Of a stretch of 14,047 bases of DNA, positions 5,829-13,010 are shown one piece after another; the stretch's first letter is position 1, and every line of letters begins with the position of its first letter. Below the pieces are notes generated by a model. It had not been told where the DNA came from. It saw only the letters and a program-made list of their open reading frames with translations, and made no database searches. Source of the stretch: an uncultured Collinsella sp. (GTDB lineage: Bacteria; Actinomycetota; Coriobacteriia; Coriobacteriales; Coriobacteriaceae); assembly GCA_958407995.1 (NCBI GenBank), contig CATYJU010000047.1, positions 1 through 14,047 of the forward strand, read 5' to 3'. Position numbers and translations under genes: made by a program.

Positions 5829-7382
5829 ATGGCACAGCGTCATCTTCCTGCACTCCTGATTATCATGGACGGCTGCGGCCTGGCTCCGGCCGATGGCGAG
5901 AACGCCGTCGCTGCCGCCAAGACGCCCTTCCTTGACAGCCTGTATGAGAAGTACCCCCACACCACGCTCGGCGCTTCGGGCGAGGACGTGGGTCTTCCCG
6001 ATGGCCAGATGGGTAACTCCGAGGTGGGCCACCTCAACATCGGTGCCGGCCGCATCGTGTTCCAGGAGCTTTCGCGCATCAACAATGCCATCAAGGACGG
6101 CTCCATCGCCAAGAACGAGGTTTTCGTCAAGGCTATGGACGACGTCAAGGCTGACGGCAAGACTCTTCACCTCATGGGCCTTATGAGCCCTGGCGGCGTT
6201 CACTCCCACATGAACCACGTCGAGGCTCTGGTCAAGATGGCTGCCGAGCACGGTGTCAAGACCGTTCGCGTCCACGCCTTCATGGATGGCCGCGACGTCG
6301 ACCCGCAGTCCGGCGCTGGCTACATGAGTGAGTTCTGCGCCTTCCTGGCTAAGATCTCCGAGGAGACCGGTTGCGACGCTCGCGTCGCCACTGTTTCTGG
6401 CCGCTATTGGGCTATGGACCGCGATAATCGTTGGGAGCGCATCCAGCGCGCCTACGACGTCATGGTCAACGCGTCCGATGCCGATGTCGACCCTGTTGCC
6501 GGTATCAAGGCCTACTACGAGAAGGATCCGCGCGGCGACGAGTTCGTCGAGCCCTTCGCTGCCCACAACGAGGGCATCCACGAGGGCGACGCGGCCATCT
6601 TCTTCAACTTCCGTCCCGACCGCGCTCGTCAGATGACCCGCGTGTTCACGGACAAGGAGTTCGACGGCTTTGAGCGCGAGCAGATCAAGCTTTCGCACTT
6701 TGTGACGATGACCGAGTACGATCCGACGTTTGACGTCGAGGTCGCCTTCCCCAAGACGTTCCCCGAGAACGTCCTGGCCGACGTTATCGCCGCCAACGGC
6801 CTGAAGCAGCTGCACACCGCCGAGACCGAGAAGTACGCCCACGTGACGTTCTTCCTCAACGGCGGCATCGAGGAGCCCAAGGAGGGCGAGGAGCGCGTGC
6901 TCGTCGCTTCCCCCAAGGTCGCTACCTACGATCTGCAGCCTGAGATGAGCGCTCCCGAGGTTACCGAGAAGCTCGTCGCCGCTATTAACGAGGATCGCGC
7001 TGATTTCTACATCGTGAACTTCGCGAACTGCGACATGGTTGGTCACACCGGTGTCTTCGATGCCGCCGTTAAGGCCGTCGAGGCTGTTGACGATGCCTTG
7101 TCCAAGGTTGTCCCGGCGATTCTCGCCAAGGGTGGCTTTGCGCTGATCACCGCCGACCACGGCAACGCCGACCACATGTTTGACGTTGCTTCCGACGGTT
7201 CCAAGCATCCGTTCACGGCTCACACCACCAACCGTGTGCCGTTCATCATCGTTGATGAGAAGGCCAAGCTCACCGGTATCGAGGACGGCCGTCTTTCCGA
7301 TATCGCTCCGACTATGCTCACCATGGCTGGTATTGAGCCTTCCGCCGAGATGACGGGTCGCGTGCTCGCCACCGAGGCCTAA
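5829..7382 (+). CDS. gpmI: 2,3-bisphosphoglycerate-independent phosphoglycerate mutase
   Basis: This 517-residue enzyme of the alkaline-phosphatase superfamily interconverts 3- and 2-phosphoglycerate through a phosphoserine intermediate with two Mn ions. The expected ligands can all be placed: Asp14 (LLIIMDGCG), nucleophile Ser64 (QMGNSEVGHLNIGAGR), Asp443/His444 (ITADHGNADHM) for one metal, and Asp402/His406 (NCDMVGHTG) with His465 (FTAHTTNRVP) for the other. The middle transferase domain has MGLMSPGGVHSH, HAFMDGRDVDP and FFNFRPDRARQMTR. ATG 5829 follows the tpiA stop by five bases with only a modest AGGA ahead, so re-initiation from tpiA is likely. gpmI beside tpiA is familiar from the Bacillus gapA-pgk-tpi-gpmI-eno operon; here no enolase follows and a strong terminator ends the run. 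Confidence 0.98.
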   Translation: MAQRHLPALLIIMDGCGLAPADGENAVAAAKTPFLDSLYEKYPHTTLGASGEDVGLPDGQMGNSEVGHLNIGAGRIVFQELSRINNAIKDGSIAKNEVFVKAMDDVKADGKTLHLMGLMSPGGVHSHMNHVEALVKMAAEHGVKTVRVHAFMDGRDVDPQSGAGYMSEFCAFLAKISEETGCDARVATVSGRYWAMDRDNRWERIQRAYDVMVNASDADVDPVAGIKAYYEKDPRGDEFVEPFAAHNEGIHEGDAAIFFNFRPDRARQMTRVFTDKEFDGFEREQIKLSHFVTMTEYDPTFDVEVAFPKTFPENVLADVIAANGLKQLHTAETEKYAHVTFFLNGGIEEPKEGEERVLVASPKVATYDLQPEMSAPEVTEKLVAAINEDRADFYIVNFANCDMVGHTGVFDAAVKAVEAVDDALSKVVPAILAKGGFALITADHGNADHMFDVASDGSKHPFTAHTTNRVPFIIVDEKAKLTGIEDGRLSDIAPTMLTMAGIEPSAEMTGRVLATEA

Positions 7383-7409
7383 GAGAAAACAAATACCGTT
7401 TTCTAGTAA

Positions 7410-7442
7410 GGGGGTTGTCCACAACCGGACAACCCCCTTTTT
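7410..7442 (+). terminator. Rho-independent terminator of the glycolytic run
   Basis: GGGGGTTGTCC (7410-7420) pairs perfectly over 11 bp with GGACAACCCCC (7427-7437), with a six-base loop and a run of five T (7438-7442). It lies 27 bases after the gpmI stop. A smaller inverted repeat, AGAAAAC/GTTTTCT (7384-7390 with 7398-7404), lies just before it. Confidence 0.93.
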
Positions 7443-7498
7443 GGTATTTCTGCCATTTCCACCCCGTCCTTGAGTGGCAGGTAGGGGAGAGCGGGGGA

Positions 7499-7525
7499 TT
7501 GTGGTACAGTACTGGAGTTTAAACT
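7499..7525 (+). promoter_or_regulatory. Possible promoter of secG
   Basis: TTGTGG (7499-7504) and TAAACT (7520-7525) are spaced by 15 bases, shorter than ideal. TACAGT at 7505-7510 is an alternative -10 with a TG ahead. TAAACT forms part of the 10-bp palindrome AGTTTAAACT (7516-7525). A promoter is expected here because a strong terminator precedes and a Shine-Dalgarno follows, but the exact site is uncertain. Confidence 0.35.
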
Positions 7526-7546
7526 GTTCTATTAAGGAGCTTATCT

Positions 7547-7801
7547 ATGGGTCCGTTCCAGATTCTTCTGTTTGTCGTTTGGGCTGTCTCTGCCGTGGCG
7601 CTGACGATTCTCGTCCTGATGCATTCCGGTAAGGGCACCGGCGTTTCGGATATGATCGCTAGCTCGCTGTATAACTCCAGCTCTGCCACGGGCGTCATGG
7701 AGCAGAACCTCGATCGTCTGACCGTCATCATGGCTGTCGTGTTTGCTGCGTGCGTCGTGCTGTGCATGTTCTTCTTCCCGCAGGGCATCGTGGGCTACTA
7801 A
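7547..7801 (+). CDS. secG: Preprotein translocase subunit SecG
   Basis: This 84-residue membrane protein is the small accessory subunit of the SecYEG channel, where it assists SecA-driven export. Two hydrophobic helices are visible, at about residues 4-25 (ILLFVVWAVSAVALTILVLM) and 61-79 (VIMAVVFAACVVLCMFFF). Between them lies the conserved cytosolic stretch with MHSGKGTGVSD and the family's NLDRLT just before the second helix. ATG 7547 has AAGGAG (7534-7539) seven bases ahead. SecG after the gap-pgk-tpi genes is usual in Gram-positives, which supports the call for such a short protein. It is flanked by terminators on both sides, so it is probably transcribed alone. Confidence 0.93.
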   Translation: MGPFQILLFVVWAVSAVALTILVLMHSGKGTGVSDMIASSLYNSSSATGVMEQNLDRLTVIMAVVFAACVVLCMFFFPQGIVGY

Positions 7802-7823
7802 GCTCGAGCCACATAAATACTTG

Positions 7824-7854
7824 AAAAGGGTTCCGCAAGTGCGGGACCCTTTTT
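7824..7854 (+). terminator. Rho-independent terminator of secG
   Basis: GGGTTCCGC (7828-7836) pairs with GCGGGACCC (7841-7849) with one G-U, around loop AAGT. Four A precede and five T follow, so the stem can extend. It lies 22 bases after the secG stop. Confidence 0.93.
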
Positions 7855-8095
7855 GTTTACATATTTGTAACAGAGTCAAAATATCCCCACATACTTCGCC
7901 CAACTAAAGAAATTCTCGACCGTTAACCGGAATTAGCCCCAAATCGTGCATAAAATGCGCTACTGTATTGCAAAACGTTGGTCCGTTGTGCATAACCAGC
8001 CATAGCAGCGGGCGGCGTTTTGATGGTTCGGATCGGATTGTCTCGACATATATCCGACTGAACATTTCTTTGTCCTATCTCATAAGGAGGATGGC
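7855..8095 (+). other. Non-coding region upstream of oppA
   Basis: These 241 bases are relatively AT-rich and hold no credible gene. They contain an 8-base direct repeat GTGCATAA at 7946-7953 and 7988-7995 (42 bases apart, about four helical turns), AAAACGTT at 7972-7979, a candidate promoter, and the strong Shine-Dalgarno AAGGAGG at 8084-8090. I do not recognise a riboswitch or T-box. The likely function is oppA regulation. Confidence 0.5.
7968..7996 (+). promoter_or_regulatory. Candidate oppA promoter with an AACGTT element in its spacer
   Basis: TTGCAA (7968-7973) and CATAAC (7991-7996) are separated by 17 bases, each four of six to consensus. TAAAAT at 7951-7956 is an alternative -10 without a good -35. 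AAAACGTT (7972-7979) overlaps the -35 and spacer, where a bound repressor would block polymerase. The implied leader would be about 95 bases. Confidence 0.3.
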
Positions 8096-9772
8096 ATGGC
8101 TGATTCTATGTTCCACCAGCCCGTTATGGGTCGTCGCGCCTTTGTTGGCGGCACCCTCGCTGCGAGCTCCATGGCTTTTCTTGCCGCATGCGGCAAGAAG
8201 GGCGGCGACGCTTCCGGTTCTGAGTCCGGTTCGACGCTGAACTTCTACATCAACAACCCGGTCTGCATCGACCCCTACAACGTCCAGGAGGACCAGGGCA
8301 CTCAGGTCGAGTATCAGCTCTTTGACGCTCTGACCTCTTATGACGCCGAGAAGGGCGAGATCGTTCCGCTGGCTTGCGAGTCCTTTGAGGCCAACGACGA
8401 CGCCACCGAGTTTACCTTCAAGATCAAGAAGGCCAAGTTCCACAACGGTGACGACGTTACCTCCAAGTCCTTCAAGCTCGGTTGGGAGCGTCTGGTCAAC
8501 ACCAAGTCGGCCATCGCTACCGAGTACGGCCCTTCCGAGGTCTCCTATCACCTTTCCATGGTCGAGGGCTATGACGATCTGCTTGCCGGTAACGCCACCG
8601 AGCTCAGCGGTGTTACCTGCCCCGACGATGAGACCCTCGTCGTCAAGCTGTCTTCCGCTTACGCTGACTTCCCCTTCGTTGCCTCTCATCCGGCTCTGGC
8701 CCCGGTTCCCGAGTGCGCCGAGTCCGATGTCAAGAGCTTCTATCTTGCCCCGGTCGGTAACGGCCCGTTCATGATGGACGGCAAGTGGGAGGATGGCCAG
8801 GAGATCAACGTCAAGAAGTTCGACGATTACTATGGCGACAAGGCCAAGATCGATGGCATCCACTTCCAGGTCATCAAGGACATGGAGACCGCTTACAAGG
8901 AGTTCCAGGCCGGTAACCTCGATGTCTGCGACGTTCCCGTCGCTCAGATCGATGCCGCCAAGAAGGATCGCGGCGTGTCCAAGGACGGCTACACCATGGG
9001 TGACGGCGAGCGCATGCTGCTCGGCGCCGAGCCTTCCACGTACTATCTGACCTGCAACACCACGGCCGAGCCGTTCAACAACGCCGACCTGCGCAGGGGC
9101 ATCTCCCTGGCCATCAACCGTGAGGCCATCTGCAAGACCATCTATAAGGGTACCCGTACCCCTGCCGACGGCATTGTTCCTCCGGGCATCGATGGCTACA
9201 AGGAGGGCGCATGGGAGTTCTGCGCCTACGATGTCGACAAGGCTAACGAGTACCTCGACAAGGTTGCTCCCGCTGGCGCTAACGGGGATCGTGGCATTAG
9301 CGTGACCCTTTCCTACAACCAGGACGGCGGTCACAAGGAGATCATGGAGTCCATCATCGGCGACCTCGCCAAGGTTGGCGTTACCGCTGTCTCCGATACC
9401 CCTGAGTGGTCTGCCCTGCTCGAGCAGTATCAGAACTTTAACTATCAGTTCGGTCGTCTGGGTTGGATTGCCGACTACCCGATCATGGACAACTTCCTGT
9501 ATCCGCTGTTCCACTCCGACTCCCTCGGTGGCGATAACCGCTCTGGTTACAACAACCCCGAGTTCGACGCCAAGGTCGACGAGGCTCGTACTATTGTTGA
9601 CGACGAGGAGCGCGTCGCTAAGATGCAGGAGGCCGACGCAATGGTCGCTGCCGACTGCCCGGTCATCCCGATTATGTTCTACACGCACACCATCGTCGGC
9701 TCCGATCGCATCAAGCACCTCTATGTCGATCCGCAGAAGCATGCCGAGCTGGGTACCGCTGAGCTCGCCTAA
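8096..9772 (+). CDS. oppA: Oligopeptide ABC transporter, substrate-binding lipoprotein (SBP family 5)
   Basis: This 558-residue receptor is expected to sit on the outer face of the membrane and deliver peptides to OppBC. The N-terminus has MGRRAFVGG, a hydrophobic stretch and the lipobox FLAAC with Cys32 as lipidation site. The RRAF pair makes a twin-arginine (Tat) route plausible. The mature part shows family 5 features: YQLFDALTSYD near its start, KKAKFHNGDDVTSKSFKLGWERL (family signature region), VGNGPFMMDGKW, and a C-terminal lobe with RRGISLAINREAICKTIY and FGRLGWIADYPIMDNFLYPL. ATG 8096 is chosen because AAGGAGG (8084-8090) is five bases ahead; ATG 8091 is out of frame. Codon use is highly biased, suggesting strong expression. 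Peptide specificity cannot be read from the sequence; a dipeptide or murein-peptide receptor remains possible. Confidence 0.95.
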   Translation: MADSMFHQPVMGRRAFVGGTLAASSMAFLAACGKKGGDASGSESGSTLNFYINNPVCIDPYNVQEDQGTQVEYQLFDALTSYDAEKGEIVPLACESFEANDDATEFTFKIKKAKFHNGDDVTSKSFKLGWERLVNTKSAIATEYGPSEVSYHLSMVEGYDDLLAGNATELSGVTCPDDETLVVKLSSAYADFPFVASHPALAPVPECAESDVKSFYLAPVGNGPFMMDGKWEDGQEINVKKFDDYYGDKAKIDGIHFQVIKDMETAYKEFQAGNLDVCDVPVAQIDAAKKDRGVSKDGYTMGDGERMLLGAEPSTYYLTCNTTAEPFNNADLRRGISLAINREAICKTIYKGTRTPADGIVPPGIDGYKEGAWEFCAYDVDKANEYLDKVAPAGANGDRGISVTLSYNQDGGHKEIMESIIGDLAKVGVTAVSDTPEWSALLEQYQNFNYQFGRLGWIADYPIMDNFLYPLFHSDSLGGDNRSGYNNPEFDAKVDEARTIVDDEERVAKMQEADAMVAADCPVIPIMFYTHTIVGSDRIKHLYVDPQKHAELGTAELA

Positions 9773-9823
9773 GAGTTTGCAGCTTCCGTGAGGGTCAAGT
9801 ATTTACGTAGACCTCATGGGAAA

Positions 9824-9853
9824 CATACAGTTCTCCCTAACCTGGGGTAAACT
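9824..9853 (+). promoter_or_regulatory. Weak candidate promoter upstream of oppB
   Basis: CATACA (9824-9829) and TAAACT (9848-9853) are 18 bases apart; the -35 is poor (three of six). If real, it would give oppBCDF transcription independent of oppA, with the hairpin at 9870-9897 in the leader. Confidence 0.2.
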
Positions 9854-9869
9854 GGCTGATGGTAATTTT

Positions 9870-9897
9870 GGGATGCCGGTCTGGCGATCGGCATCCC
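9870..9897 (+). terminator. Intercistronic hairpin between oppA and oppB (attenuator or mRNA stabiliser)
   Basis: GGGATGCC (9870-9877) pairs with GGCATCCC (9890-9897). The stem continues inward to 12 bp with one G-T around loop TGGC. Only ATTT follows, so it is at best a weak terminator. Such hairpins after binding-protein genes commonly protect the upstream mRNA from 3' decay and lower expression of the permease genes; that role is inferred here. Confidence 0.6.
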
Positions 9898-9928
9898 ATT
9901 TAGGTTAATCCCTAGATAGGGGAGTGGT

Positions 9929-10966
9929 ATGGGTAAGTACATCGTTAAACGTGTGCTTCAGTTCATCCCGGTGTTTTTGGGCGTTACGCTGATTCTGTTC
10001 GCCCTCCAGAATATCGTGCCGGGAGATCCGATCAAGCTGATCGGTGGAGACAAGGCTCTGTCCCCCGAGGTGGAGCTTCAGCTTCGCGTCCGCTATCACC
10101 TGGTCCAGTCGGACGAGGACGGCAACGCGATCCTTGACGAGAACGGCGACCCCGTTCAAACGTCGCTCGTGGACCGTTACTTGTATTACATGAACGGCCT
10201 GCTTCATGGTGATCTGGGCAATTCGTATCAGCGCAAGCTGCCGGTTACGGAAATCTTTGCCCAGAAGTATCCGTATACGGTCAAACTTGCCGCGTGCGCC
10301 ATCGTGCTCGAGGCAATCATGGGTATTGGTGCGGGTATCATTTCGGCGGTTAAGCGTTATTCCTTCTGGGATATTTTGGTAACGCTCACCACGTCGATTC
10401 TCGTTGCCGTCCCAGCTTTCTGGCTCGGTATGTTGCTGCAGCTGTTCTTTGGCGTCATTCTCAAGGACGCCACGGGCGGTGCATTCTCCATGCCGATTTC
10501 GGGTGCCGGCGGTTCCAGCTCTCAGTATCAGGATTGGATGCACTATGTGCTTCCGACCATTACGCTGGCTTCGGTTTCGACCGCTTATGCCGCCCGCATT
10601 ATGCGCTCGCAGCTGCTTGACGTCATGAACCAGGATTACATCCGTACGGCAAAGGCGAAGGGTCTCTCCAATCGCGCGATCATCGTTAAGCATGCGCTTA
10701 AGAATGCACTCATCCCCGTCGTTACCTATATTGGTGTCGACTTTGGTGGCATGCTTTCGGGCGCCATCCTGACCGAGACGGTCTTTAACTGGCCCGGTAT
10801 CGGCTATGAGGTCTATCGCGCCATTAGCATGCGTGACTGGCCCATCGTTATGGGCGGCGTTACGCTCATCGTCGTCGTCGTTATGGTGATCAACCTGCTC
10901 GTCGACATTAGCTATGCATTCCTCGACCCGCGCATCCGCCTTGGCGGTCCGTCGGATAAGGCCTAA
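9929..10966 (+). CDS. oppB: Oligopeptide ABC transporter permease OppB
   Basis: This 345-residue inner-membrane subunit forms half of the peptide channel with OppC. The N-terminus (IVKRVLQFIPVFLGVTLILF, then NIVPGDP) is the classic OppB/DppB start with a first helix at about 9-30. Further helices lie near 118-140, 148-178, 206-230, 265-290 and 307-335. The cytosolic EAA loop that docks the ATPases is at about 236-263 (DYIRTAKAKGLSNRAIIVKH). The C-terminus ends in AFLDPRIRLG as usual. ATG 9929 has AGGGGAG (9918-9924) four bases ahead. It is longer than the ~306 residues of the E. coli protein because of extra sequence between the first two helices (about residues 45-110), a region that commonly varies in this family. 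oppC follows 14 bases after the stop. Confidence 0.95.
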   Translation: MGKYIVKRVLQFIPVFLGVTLILFALQNIVPGDPIKLIGGDKALSPEVELQLRVRYHLVQSDEDGNAILDENGDPVQTSLVDRYLYYMNGLLHGDLGNSYQRKLPVTEIFAQKYPYTVKLAACAIVLEAIMGIGAGIISAVKRYSFWDILVTLTTSILVAVPAFWLGMLLQLFFGVILKDATGGAFSMPISGAGGSSSQYQDWMHYVLPTITLASVSTAYAARIMRSQLLDVMNQDYIRTAKAKGLSNRAIIVKHALKNALIPVVTYIGVDFGGMLSGAILTETVFNWPGIGYEVYRAISMRDWPIVMGGVTLIVVVVMVINLLVDISYAFLDPRIRLGGPSDKA

Positions 10967-10980
10967 GGGAGGTACGTCTC

Positions 10981-11916
10981 ATGCAGGAAACTGATTCTCA
11001 GTCTCAGGAGCAGGCTACCGCCACCAAGGCCGCATCTGCTCCCGCCAAGTCCCGCACGCTGTGGGGCGACGCTTTTAAGCGTCTTCGTAAGAACAAGCTC
11101 GCCGTTATCGGTGTCTGCTGGATCATCATCGTCGTTGTGGTTGCCTTGACCGCAGATCTGTGGGCTAAGCCCTGGCTCGGTTCGCCGACGGCTTCCGACT
11201 CGACCACCATGGCTCAGACGTCGCTGCTGGCTCCGTGTGCCGAGCACCCGTTTGGCACCGACGCCCTAGGTCGTGACATTCTCGTCCGCGTTATCTATGG
11301 TGCACGTGTTTCGCTGTCCGTCGGCATTATGGCCACCGCGATCTCCACGCTGATCGGTCTGGTCATGGGTGCTCTGGCGGGTTTCTACGGCGGCATCTGG
11401 GATACGATCATCATGCGCTGTGCGGACATCTTCCTGGCGTTCCCGTACGTGCTGTTCGTTGTCGCCATGATCGCCGTTATCGGCCGTGGTCTTCAGAACG
11501 TCTTTATCGCCATCGGTATTCTCGGCTGGCCTTCGATTGCGCGCGTCTTCCGCTCTGCAATCTTGACGGTCAAGGAAAACGACTATGTTGACGCTGCGCG
11601 CGCGATGGGTGCATCCGATGCTCGTATCGTCGTGCGTCACATCTTCCCGAACTCCGTCGCCTCTATCGTGGTCTACGCAACCATGAACATTGGTGGCGCC
11701 ATTCTGACCGAGTCCGCTCTGTCCTTCCTCGGCATGGGCGTTATTCCGCCTACGCCTTCGTGGGGCTCCATGATTCAGGACGGTCAGCAGTATCTTCTGA
11801 CCGCTCCCTGGATGATGATCATGCCCGGTCTGGCAATTCTCTCGACGGTGCTCGCCTTCACCCTGCTGGGTGACGGTCTGCGCGACGCCCTCGACGTCAA
11901 GATGAAGGACGCATAA
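10981..11916 (+). CDS. oppC: Oligopeptide ABC transporter permease OppC
   Basis: This 311-residue inner-membrane subunit pairs with OppB. A polar, Gln/Ala/Ser-rich N-terminal tail (about 1-25) precedes WGDAFKRLRKNKLAVIG and the first helix at about 40-60, a typical OppC/DppC start. HPFGTDALGRDILVRVIYGARVSL is the family's strongly conserved segment before the core helices. The EAA loop is at about 202-225 (YVDAARAMGASDARIVVRH). The end, LGDGLRDALDVKMKDA, is the usual C-terminus. ATG 10981 is preceded at eight bases by AAGGGAGG (10965-10972), which overlaps the oppB stop. oppD starts two bases after the stop, so the permease and ATPase genes are tightly coupled. Confidence 0.96.
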   Translation: MQETDSQSQEQATATKAASAPAKSRTLWGDAFKRLRKNKLAVIGVCWIIIVVVVALTADLWAKPWLGSPTASDSTTMAQTSLLAPCAEHPFGTDALGRDILVRVIYGARVSLSVGIMATAISTLIGLVMGALAGFYGGIWDTIIMRCADIFLAFPYVLFVVAMIAVIGRGLQNVFIAIGILGWPSIARVFRSAILTVKENDYVDAARAMGASDARIVVRHIFPNSVASIVVYATMNIGGAILTESALSFLGMGVIPPTPSWGSMIQDGQQYLLTAPWMMIMPGLAILSTVLAFTLLGDGLRDALDVKMKDA

Positions 11917-11918
11917 GG

Positions 11919-13010
11919 ATGAAGAAGAACAAGAACTATGTGGACCTGAAGGATCAGCCGGTTCCCGAGGGCCAGCATCTGCTCGAGGTCGATGACCTTA
12001 AGATGTATTTCCACACCGAGGATGGCGTCGTTCGCGCTGTCGACGGTGTCTCCTACACGCTCGATCGCGGCGAGACCCTGGGAGTCGTCGGTGAATCCGG
12101 CTCCGGTAAGTCCGTGACCGCCATGACCATCATGGGCCTTATCTCGATGCCTCCGGGAAAGATCGAGGGCGGTGACGTTCGCTATCGCGGCCGCTCCATC
12201 CTCGAGATGACCGAGGAAGAGATGCAGCACATTCGTGGCAACGATATCGCGATGATCTTCCAGGATCCTATGACCTCCTTGAACCCGGTTTATAAGATCG
12301 GCAAGCAGGTGGGCGAGGGCCTTCGTCTGCACCGTGGCTACTCCAAGCAGGAGGCGCTCAAGCGTGCCACCGAGCTTTTGGACCTCGTTGGTATTCCCGA
12401 GCCCGAGAAGCGCGTCAATGAGTATCCGCACCAGTTCTCTGGCGGTATGCGTCAGCGCGTCATGATTGCCATGGCTCTTGCCTGCGATCCCGATATTCTG
12501 ATTGCCGACGAGCCCACGACGGCTCTGGACGTTACCATTCAGGCTCAGATTATCGAGCTCATGCAGGAAATGCAGGAGAAGAACGGCAATGCCATCATCA
12601 TGATTACCCATGACCTGGGCGTCGTCGCCGACATGGCCGACAAGATCATGGTTATGTACGCCGGCCGTCCCGTCGAGTTCGGTACTGCTGAGGAAATCTT
12701 CTACGAGAGCCGCCACCCCTACACCTGGGGCCTTATCCGCTCCATCCCGGAGCAGGCCATCGAAGAGAAGAAGCCGCTTACGCCGATTCACGGCAACCCG
12801 CCTTCGCTCATGAACCTGCCCGAGGGCTGCGTGTTCTCGCCTCGTTGTCCCTATGCGACCGATAAGTGCCGCAAGCAGCGCCCCGAGCGCGTTGTCACCG
12901 AGTCTGGTCATTACTCTGCGTGCCACTACTCCGGTGACCCCGAGTTTCTCAAGAACGCTCCTGAGACGTCCCGTACGCGCAAGGATTCCAAGAAGGGAGG
13001 CGAGGCGTAA
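11919..13010 (+). CDS. oppD: Oligopeptide ABC transporter ATP-binding protein OppD
   Basis: This 363-residue cytosolic ATPase powers the importer together with OppF. Walker A is GESGSGKS (58-65), the ABC signature is SGGMRQR (174-180), Walker B ends in DEPTTALD with Asp197/Glu198, and the switch histidine is His231 (ITHDLGVV). The C-terminal oligopeptide/dipeptide domain contains GNPPSLMNLPEGC and four cysteines (304, 310, 317, 335) in the spacing C-x5-C-x6-C-x17-C. A comparable motif in the mycobacterial OppD holds an iron-sulfur cluster. ATG 11919 uses GAAGGA (11904-11909) inside the oppC end. The last base of its stop is the first base of the oppF start (TAATG). The tail after residue 340 is Lys/Arg-rich and variable. 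Confidence 0.96.
   Translation: MKKNKNYVDLKDQPVPEGQHLLEVDDLKMYFHTEDGVVRAVDGVSYTLDRGETLGVVGESGSGKSVTAMTIMGLISMPPGKIEGGDVRYRGRSILEMTEEEMQHIRGNDIAMIFQDPMTSLNPVYKIGKQVGEGLRLHRGYSKQEALKRATELLDLVGIPEPEKRVNEYPHQFSGGMRQRVMIAMALACDPDILIADEPTTALDVTIQAQIIELMQEMQEKNGNAIIMITHDLGVVADMADKIMVMYAGRPVEFGTAEEIFYESRHPYTWGLIRSIPEQAIEEKKPLTPIHGNPPSLMNLPEGCVFSPRCPYATDKCRKQRPERVVTESGHYSACHYSGDPEFLKNAPETSRTRKDSKKGGEA

Noticed and set aside
7384..7404. AGAAAAC/GTTTTCT inverted repeat after gpmI as a separate terminator
   Set aside because: The stem is only 7 AT-rich base pairs without a following T-run, and the strong terminator at 7410-7442 explains termination.
5691..7424. Very long minus-strand open frame (577 codons) opposite gpmI, with similar ones opposite gap (2659-3870), pgk (3798-5123), tpiA (4957-5853), oppA (8075-9742) and oppD (11784-12926)
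   Set aside because: They mirror highly biased sense genes. The sense genes almost never use TTA, CTA or TCA codons, so the antisense frame lacks stops. The antisense proteins are low-complexity (Val/Gly/Asp/Leu-rich) and match no family I know.
7855..8095. Riboswitch or T-box leader before oppA
   Set aside because: I found no conserved T-box, SAM, glycine or other recognisable aptamer signature and no terminator/antiterminator pair close to the start codon.
9789..9816. TGAGGGTC/GACCTCA inverted repeat after oppA as its terminator
   Set aside because: The stem has a bulge, the loop is 13 bases, and no T-run follows; the hairpin at 9870-9897 is the better candidate.
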